A stretch of 10,044 nt of DNA from Spirochaetia bacterium UBA6919 (lineage in GTDB: Bacteria; Spirochaetota; UBA6919), in contig DKAT01000120.1 of the NCBI GenBank assembly GCA_002450905.1, forward strand, positions 17,886-27,929, written 5' to 3'. Both the position numbers and the translations under genes were made by a program. The notes beneath the pieces are model-generated. The model was not told the DNA's origin. It did not search any database and worked only from the letters and a program-made list of their open reading frames with translations. The stretch's first letter is position 1; each line of letters opens with the position of its first letter. Below, one piece after another: positions 5,894 to 10,044 of this stretch.

Positions 5894-7576
5894 ATGGGCT
5901 TATTTAAGCATGATATATTAGTGGTTGGTGCAGGTCTTGCAGGTCAGCGAGCTGCAATTGAGGGAATGAGAGCAGGATTAAATGTCGGAGTTATTTCAAA
6001 AGTTTATCCAGTAAGAAGTCATTCTTGTGCTGCACAGGGCGGGATTAATGCAGCCTTAAATCCAGATGATAGTATAGAGTCGCATGCCTTTGATACAGTG
6101 AAAGGAAGTGATTATCTTGGCGATCAGGATGCTATAGAGATTTTTGCTAATGAATCTCCTTTAGATATAGTTGAATTAGAGAATATGGGAGTCCCCTTTA
6201 ATCGTCATCCTGATGGAACCATTGGAAGCCGTCCTTTTGGAGGGGCAAGTTATCCAAGAGCCTGTTTTATAGCAGATATCACAGGTCAGGCTATTCTTCA
6301 TGTCTTATATGAACAACTTGTCCAATCTCGTGTAAAGGTTTATGAGGAGTGGTGGGTTTCTTCGCTGATAGTTGAGGATGGAGAATGCCGTGGAGTAGTT
6401 GCTATAGAATTAAGTAATCTTGAAGTTCATATCATACAAGCTAAAGCAGTTATTCTTGCTACGGGTGGGCTGGGTCAGGTTTTCGCTCCAACAACTAATG
6501 CTCTTGTTTGTACTGGTGATGGTATGAGTCATGCATATCATGCAGGGGTGCCCCTCATGGATATGGAAATGGTGCAGTTTCACCCAACATCTCTTAAGTC
6601 ATCAGGTTTGTTACTCAGTGAAGCAGCTCGTGGTGATGGTGGATATCTTATAAATAAGGATGGAGATCGTTTCATGACGAAGTATGCTCCTAATAAGATG
6701 GAATTAGCATCCCGTGATGTTGTTTCCCGCGCAGAGCAAACTGAAATCAATGAGGGTCGTGGGGTAGATGGCTGTGTTTTCTTGGATATGCGGCATCTTG
6801 GACGGGAAAAGATCATGACCAGACTTGGACAGATTCATGAACTTGCCTTGATATTCTCTGGGGTAGATATGATTGATGAGCCTGTTCCTGTTAGACCTGG
6901 TATGCACTATATGATGGGGGGTATCAAAACAAATTATGACGGTGCATCCTATATGCCAGGACTTTATGCAGCAGGTGAAGCCGCTTGTGTAACTATTCAT
7001 GGAGCAAATCGATTAGGTGGAAACTCCCTTATGGAGACAGTGGTATTTGGTCGCCGATCTGGTAAAGCTGCCTCTGAATATGTGAAGAGGAAGAGTATGT
7101 CTAAAACTTTATCAGAATCCAGTGCTGAAAAAGATAAAGAACTTATAAAATCTATTATTAATCGTCCTGATAAAGGTCTTACTGCCCCAGCTGTTCAATT
7201 TGCCCTCGGTAATATGATGGTTGAGAAGGTCGGTGTTTTTCGAACCAAAGAACAGCTGGAAGATGCAAAAAAGCACATCAGGAAATTAAAGGACGACTGG
7301 CATAATGTGTCTGTATTGAATAAGGGCACAACTTATAATACTGATCTAATCAGTGTTCTGGAGCTGCGTGGGATGATAGATCTTGCTGAATCTATTATTG
7401 AAGGAGCTATTATAAGAACAGAAAGCCGTGGTGCTCACACCCGAGTAGATTTCCCCAAAAGAGACGATGATAACTGGTTGAAACATTTATTATTCTATCA
7501 TACCCCAGATGGACCAAAGATCGAATATTTACCCGTAACCTTAACGAAATGGAAACCCCAGGAAAGGACATATTAA
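5894..7576 (+). CDS. sdhA: Succinate dehydrogenase/fumarate reductase flavoprotein subunit
   Basis: This FAD subunit oxidises succinate to fumarate, or the reverse, on the cytoplasmic face. The N terminus has the Rossmann motif VVGAGLAGQRAA and no Tat signal, unlike the periplasmic methylmenaquinol:fumarate reductases. In numbering from the ATG at 5894, His43 in RSHSCAAQGGINAAL is the residue that binds FAD covalently. Substrate and catalytic residues of the family are present: His230 (QFHPTS), Arg246 (EAARGDGG), His338 (HYMMGG) and Arg373 (NRLGGNSL). The C-terminal helical and capping part ends with SRGAHTRVDFPKRDDD, as usual. Length (560 residues) fits soluble SdhA/FrdA. AAGGAG (5883-5888) is five bases from the ATG at 5894 but only two from that at 5891, so the second Met is preferred. 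The stop codon TAA overlaps the ATG of sdhB by one base, so translation is probably coupled. Direction of catalysis cannot be decided from sequence. Confidence 0.96.
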   Translation: MGLFKHDILVVGAGLAGQRAAIEGMRAGLNVGVISKVYPVRSHSCAAQGGINAALNPDDSIESHAFDTVKGSDYLGDQDAIEIFANESPLDIVELENMGVPFNRHPDGTIGSRPFGGASYPRACFIADITGQAILHVLYEQLVQSRVKVYEEWWVSSLIVEDGECRGVVAIELSNLEVHIIQAKAVILATGGLGQVFAPTTNALVCTGDGMSHAYHAGVPLMDMEMVQFHPTSLKSSGLLLSEAARGDGGYLINKDGDRFMTKYAPNKMELASRDVVSRAEQTEINEGRGVDGCVFLDMRHLGREKIMTRLGQIHELALIFSGVDMIDEPVPVRPGMHYMMGGIKTNYDGASYMPGLYAAGEAACVTIHGANRLGGNSLMETVVFGRRSGKAASEYVKRKSMSKTLSESSAEKDKELIKSIINRPDKGLTAPAVQFALGNMMVEKVGVFRTKEQLEDAKKHIRKLKDDWHNVSVLNKGTTYNTDLISVLELRGMIDLAESIIEGAIIRTESRGAHTRVDFPKRDDDNWLKHLLFYHTPDGPKIEYLPVTLTKWKPQERTY

Positions 7577-8520
7577 TGCAAGTTAAAATTAAAATTAAGC
7601 GATATAATCCCAGTAAAAATCCAAGTCCCTATATCGAATCCTTTGATATGGACATTTCCCCAAGGGAGACGATTCTTAATATCCTCCTTAAAATCCGTAA
7701 TGAACAGGATCAAACACTTGGTCTGAGATGCTCTTGTCGGAGTGCCATATGCGGATCCTGTGCAATGAAAATAAATCGTAAAAGTGGTCTTGCTTGTAAT
7801 ACACAATTGGAGAAGGTTATCGATGAGAAAGGTGAAGTATTGATTGAACCAGCAGGGAACATGAAGGTTATTAGAGATCTAATTGTCGACTTTACAATGT
7901 TCTGGGATAAAATAAAATCAACAACGCCTTATCTGCAGCCAACAGGCCCTAAACCCAACCGGGAAAATATTTGTACAAACGAAGATATGTTACACTTATC
8001 CAAGGTAACGGAATGTATTATGTGTGGATCCTGTGTATCTGATTGTACAATACTTGAAGTGGATAAAAAATTCCTCGGCCCAGCAGCTCTTGCAAAGATT
8101 TATCGTTTTGTAGCTGACCCAAGAGATGGAATAGATGATAGTAGATTATCAATGGCATCTGCTAGCGGTGGTATGTGGGATTGTACCCATTGTTTTAAAT
8201 GTGTAGAGGTATGTCCAAAAGGTGTATTGCCAATGGAGCGCATTGTAGCACTGAGAAAAATTGCTATTGAAAGAGGATATACCAATAACACTGGAGCACG
8301 TCATAGTGAAGCCATCAATGATTCCGTCGAACATAGTGGAACCCTCAATGAAATGATGGTCCTCCCAAAATCGCATGGATGGTGGAATATTAAAGAACTT
8401 TTAGCACTCATTCCTGGTGGCATCCGCTTTTTTAAAAACGGAAAGATGCCAAGCCTTATCCACCCAAAAATACCAAGTGCTAATCAAATTAAAAAGATCT
8501 TTCATAAGTATAAAAAATAG
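7576..8520 (+). CDS. sdhB: Succinate dehydrogenase/fumarate reductase iron-sulfur subunit
   Basis: This 314-residue protein carries electrons from the flavin to the quinone-side subunit. Residues 1-110 are a plant-type ferredoxin domain with Cys54, Cys59, Cys62 and Cys74 as [2Fe-2S] ligands (CRSAICGSC ... LAC). The C-terminal helical domain has two ferredoxin-like motifs: Cys147, 150, 153 and 157 (ECIMCGSCVSDC) and Cys203, 206, 209 and 213 (CTHCFKCVEVCPKG). In ordinary SdhB the position of Cys206 is not cysteine and the third centre is [3Fe-4S]. Here a full CxxCxxCxxxCP predicts a second [4Fe-4S] cluster, as known in archaeal type E enzymes. About 75 residues follow the last motif, longer than E. 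coli SdhB (238 residues in all), presumably contacting the CCG subunit. The ATG at 7576 has AAAGGA seven bases upstream inside the end of sdhA. Its own stop is part of the next gene's ribosome-binding site. Confidence 0.95.
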   Translation: MQVKIKIKRYNPSKNPSPYIESFDMDISPRETILNILLKIRNEQDQTLGLRCSCRSAICGSCAMKINRKSGLACNTQLEKVIDEKGEVLIEPAGNMKVIRDLIVDFTMFWDKIKSTTPYLQPTGPKPNRENICTNEDMLHLSKVTECIMCGSCVSDCTILEVDKKFLGPAALAKIYRFVADPRDGIDDSRLSMASASGGMWDCTHCFKCVEVCPKGVLPMERIVALRKIAIERGYTNNTGARHSEAINDSVEHSGTLNEMMVLPKSHGWWNIKELLALIPGGIRFFKNGKMPSLIHPKIPSANQIKKIFHKYKK

Positions 8521-8528
8521 GAGATAAC

Positions 8529-9404
8529 GTGAAATACGCATTCTACCCAGGCTGTGTAGCTAAAGGAGCCTGTCCTGAACTTAAAACCGCAACAGAAAAT
8601 ATGGCAAAAGCCTTATCAATAGAACTTCATGAACTCACTGATGTCGCTTGTACCGGTGCAGGGGTTGTCAGTGAACGTGAGCCAGAATTAGCTGATACCC
8701 TTAATGCCAGAACCTTTGCTATGGCAGAGAAAATGGGATTACCGCTTATGAACATCTGCAGTACTTGCCAGGGGAACATGAGTCACTCCAGCTTCCGTAT
8801 GCAAAATGATTCTAATCTCTTATCCCGTGTCAATCAAACTCTTAGTGAAGAAAATCTCAAATATACTGGAAACCTCGTAATTAAAAATCTCTTATGGATA
8901 CTGGTAGAGGATTACGGTCTCGATAAATTAAAACAAATGGTTAAAAAACCCCTTGGAAAAATCAAATCAGCACCATTCTATGGTTGTTATATTATAAGAC
9001 CTTCCTGGGAACTTGGTTTCAATGAACATCCTCAAAGAAATAGATATCTTGAAAAGGTCATTGAGGCTTGTGGTGGGGAAGTTGTCGACTACAGCGGAAA
9101 AGATAAGTGCTGTGGTTTCCCAATCCTTACAATGAACAAGAAAAACTCCTTTGCAATGTCCATTAATCATTTATCAGAGGCTAAAACAGAAGGAGCTGAT
9201 TGTATGGTTACACCATGTCCTCTCTGTCACTTGAACTTAGATGCTAATCAACCCGACATGACCAGTATGGCAGGACACAAGATAAACATGCCTGTACTCC
9301 ATCTCCCTCAATTGGTAGGGCTTGCACTTGGGATATCCCCCTCAGATCTTGGTCTGGAAAAGAATATTATCAAGACGAATGAAATAATCGCTGCTGTAGG
9401 ATGA
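8529..9404 (+). CDS. sdhE: CCG-domain quinone-side subunit of succinate dehydrogenase (SdhE/HdrB-like)
   Basis: This 291-residue protein has two cysteine-rich CCG domains like heterodisulfide reductase subunit B and the SdhE subunit of type E succinate:quinone oxidoreductases. In those enzymes it replaces the haem b membrane anchors and passes electrons to quinone. This is not the small SdhE flavinylation factor. The C-terminal domain is complete: Cys153, the pair Cys194-Cys195 in KCCGFP, and Cys230/Cys233 in TPCPLC, the set that binds a special [4Fe-4S] cluster. The N-terminal domain has Cys9 (YPGC), Cys41 (VACTGAG) and Cys77/Cys80 (CSTC), but only one cysteine where the pair is expected, so its metal site differs. 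No transmembrane helix is visible; amphipathic helices would have to bind the membrane. The start is GTG, with TAGGAG (8518-8523) overlapping the sdhB stop and only eight bases between genes. No SdhF or sdhC/sdhD gene follows. Confidence 0.88.
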   Translation: MKYAFYPGCVAKGACPELKTATENMAKALSIELHELTDVACTGAGVVSEREPELADTLNARTFAMAEKMGLPLMNICSTCQGNMSHSSFRMQNDSNLLSRVNQTLSEENLKYTGNLVIKNLLWILVEDYGLDKLKQMVKKPLGKIKSAPFYGCYIIRPSWELGFNEHPQRNRYLEKVIEACGGEVVDYSGKDKCCGFPILTMNKKNSFAMSINHLSEAKTEGADCMVTPCPLCHLNLDANQPDMTSMAGHKINMPVLHLPQLVGLALGISPSDLGLEKNIIKTNEIIAAVG

Positions 9405-9408
9405 GATA

Positions 9409-9414
9409 TATAAT
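9409..9414 (+). promoter_or_regulatory. Consensus -10 hexamer before the hemerythrin gene
   Basis: TATAAT occurs five bases after the stop codon of the CCG-subunit gene and 41 bases before the hemerythrin ATG. There is no recognisable -35 box 16-18 bases upstream and no TGN extension, so this is weak. If real, it would let the hemerythrin gene be expressed apart from the sdh genes. No terminator-like hairpin is seen in the 51-base gap. Confidence 0.22.
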
Positions 9415-9455
9415 CTGTTTTCTTATTGATAAAAATACAATCAAAGGATATTATT

Positions 9456-9857
9456 ATGTCTAAATTAGTACAGGAATTAAAGCAGGATCATGTTAATCTT
9501 GTTAATGTACTCAATGAAATTAAACAATTGGGAATTTCCTCTAAGGAAGCACAAAGTAAGCTTATGTCTGCCAAAGAAGGCTTATTGGCTCATCTAAAAA
9601 AGGAGGATGAGCAATTATATCCTGTTCTACACAAAGCTGCTGAACAAGATGATGCCCTGAAAAGGACTCTCAGTACCTTTGCAAAAGAAATGGAAGAAAT
9701 ATCCTCATTTGCTCTGGATTTCTTTCAAAAATATCAAAGCGGTGGTGAGGGTTTTGATTTCGCGAAGGATTTCGGTAAATTATTAGCTGGCTTAGGAAGT
9801 CGTATTCGACGAGAAGAAAATATTCTTTATTCAGCGTATGACAGGATTAATCCATAA
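9456..9857 (+). CDS. Hemerythrin-like four-helix protein lacking several iron ligands
   Basis: This 133-residue soluble protein is predicted as four helices. Hemerythrin (HHE) domains usually hold a di-iron centre through about five histidines and two carboxylates, binding oxygen, nitric oxide or iron. Here helix 1 has QDHVNLV (His12) and helix 2 has HLKKEDEQLYPVL (His46, Glu50), the typical HxxxE pattern. The third helix (TLSTFAKEMEEISSF) has no histidine where one is expected. Helix 4 reads SRIRREENILYSAYD, with Arg in place of the H of the usual 'HixxEexlyp' motif while the paired Glu120-Glu121 remain. A normal di-iron site therefore looks unlikely; a mononuclear site or a signalling role is possible. 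The ATG at 9456 is chosen because AAAGGA lies seven bases before it; an upstream TTG at 9426 in the same frame lacks one. It follows the sdh operon by 51 bases, same strand, and may be co-transcribed. Confidence 0.75.
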   Translation: MSKLVQELKQDHVNLVNVLNEIKQLGISSKEAQSKLMSAKEGLLAHLKKEDEQLYPVLHKAAEQDDALKRTLSTFAKEMEEISSFALDFFQKYQSGGEGFDFAKDFGKLLAGLGSRIRREENILYSAYDRINP

Positions 9858-9902
9858 GTCAATATGCCTCTTGATTTCTAAAATAACCCTAAGGGGGTGC
9901 CT

Positions 9903-10044
9903 GTGGCTACTTTTCATCAGCGGTTAAATTTCCAAAACAAATTATTCATCACACAACTTATCATCTTACTCACAATCATTACAAGTTTCATTTTAATTTT
10001 CCATCTAGCTGATTTAAAAGACACAATTCAATTCAAAACCATAC
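9903..10044 (+). CDS. N-terminal fragment of a membrane protein (cut by window end)
   Basis: An open frame begins at a GTG and runs off the window after 47 codons. AAGGGGG (9891-9897) lies five bases upstream, a strong ribosome-binding site that decides the start. Residues 1-14 are polar and basic (HQRLNFQNK). Residues about 15-34 (FITQLIILLTIITSFILIF) form one clear transmembrane helix, and the chain then turns polar (HLADLKDTIQFKT). This layout suits a two-helix sensor protein such as a histidine kinase, chemotaxis receptor or cyclase with a periplasmic domain, but the diagnostic part is outside the window. It starts 45 bases after the hemerythrin stop and could belong to the same transcript. 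Confidence 0.6.
   Translation, partial: MATFHQRLNFQNKLFITQLIILLTIITSFILIFHLADLKDTIQFKTI

Noticed and set aside
6580..7000. Two overlapping minus-strand open frames inside sdhA
   Set aside because: The plus frame encodes invariant SdhA motifs over the same span; the antisense frames have no ribosome-binding sites and no recognisable content.
7549..7575. Upstream ATG as the start of sdhB
   Set aside because: It would add nine residues not typical of the family and lacks a ribosome-binding site at proper spacing, whereas the ATG at 7576 has AAAGGA seven bases upstream and the common stop-start overlap with sdhA.
9891..9899. GTG at 9897 as the start of the last gene
   Set aside because: It is in frame but falls inside the AAGGGGG ribosome-binding site; the GTG at 9903 has proper spacing.
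1..10044. CRISPR arrays, tRNA or rRNA genes, insertion sequences, integrase or toxin-antitoxin genes
   Set aside because: No regularly spaced repeats, no cloverleaf or rRNA-like stretches, and no transposase or integrase motifs were seen on either strand.

Overview
The window is A+T-rich chromosomal DNA from a Gram-negative bacterium. A signal-peptide-bearing beta-barrel candidate argues for an outer membrane. A HEAT-repeat/adenylate cyclase fusion, a PilZ gene and a decayed sensor kinase of the 'YPDELNxVWTNLIHN' type are reminiscent of spirochaetes or a similarly signalling-rich, low-GC lineage. That placement is inference; nothing here fixes the taxon.

Layout. Positions 1-1000 hold no intact gene. 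They hold broken remnants, all on the minus strand: a possible hotdog thioesterase tail (21-233), a histidine kinase with stops, frameshifts and an internal deletion (215-660), and a rhodanese-like gene with several stops and a lost catalytic cysteine (666-989). Positions 1114-4621 (minus) form a two-gene signalling unit: a 1033-residue soluble protein with HEAT repeats and a C-terminal class III adenylate cyclase domain, then a small PilZ (c-di-GMP receptor) protein 46 bases downstream. A good sigma70-type promoter lies at 4673-4701. The 359-base gap 4622-4980 also holds a long imperfect hairpin (4840-4924). Positions 4981-5628 (minus) encode an exported, probably beta-barrel protein of unknown role. 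A 265-base divergent intergenic region (5629-5893) carries two mirror-image copies of TTTGTGTTAAWAT, each of which reads as an extended -10 promoter, one for each flanking gene.

Positions 5894-9404 (plus) are a compact operon for a 'type E-like' succinate:quinone oxidoreductase/fumarate reductase: SdhA (covalent FAD flavoprotein), SdhB (iron-sulfur subunit with an extra cysteine predicted to make the third centre [4Fe-4S]) and a CCG-domain protein related to HdrB/SdhE, which replaces the usual haem b membrane anchors. Electrons would run succinate - FAD - [2Fe-2S] - two [4Fe-4S] - CCG-domain cluster - quinone, or the reverse. A hemerythrin-fold protein lacking several iron ligands follows (9456-9857), and the window ends inside a membrane protein whose first 47 residues are visible (9903 onward).

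The parts most worth a second look are the anchor-less Sdh complex with its non-canonical cluster ligands, the HEAT-cyclase/PilZ pair linking two second messengers, the ligand-poor hemerythrin, the long intergenic hairpin and the mirrored promoter elements.
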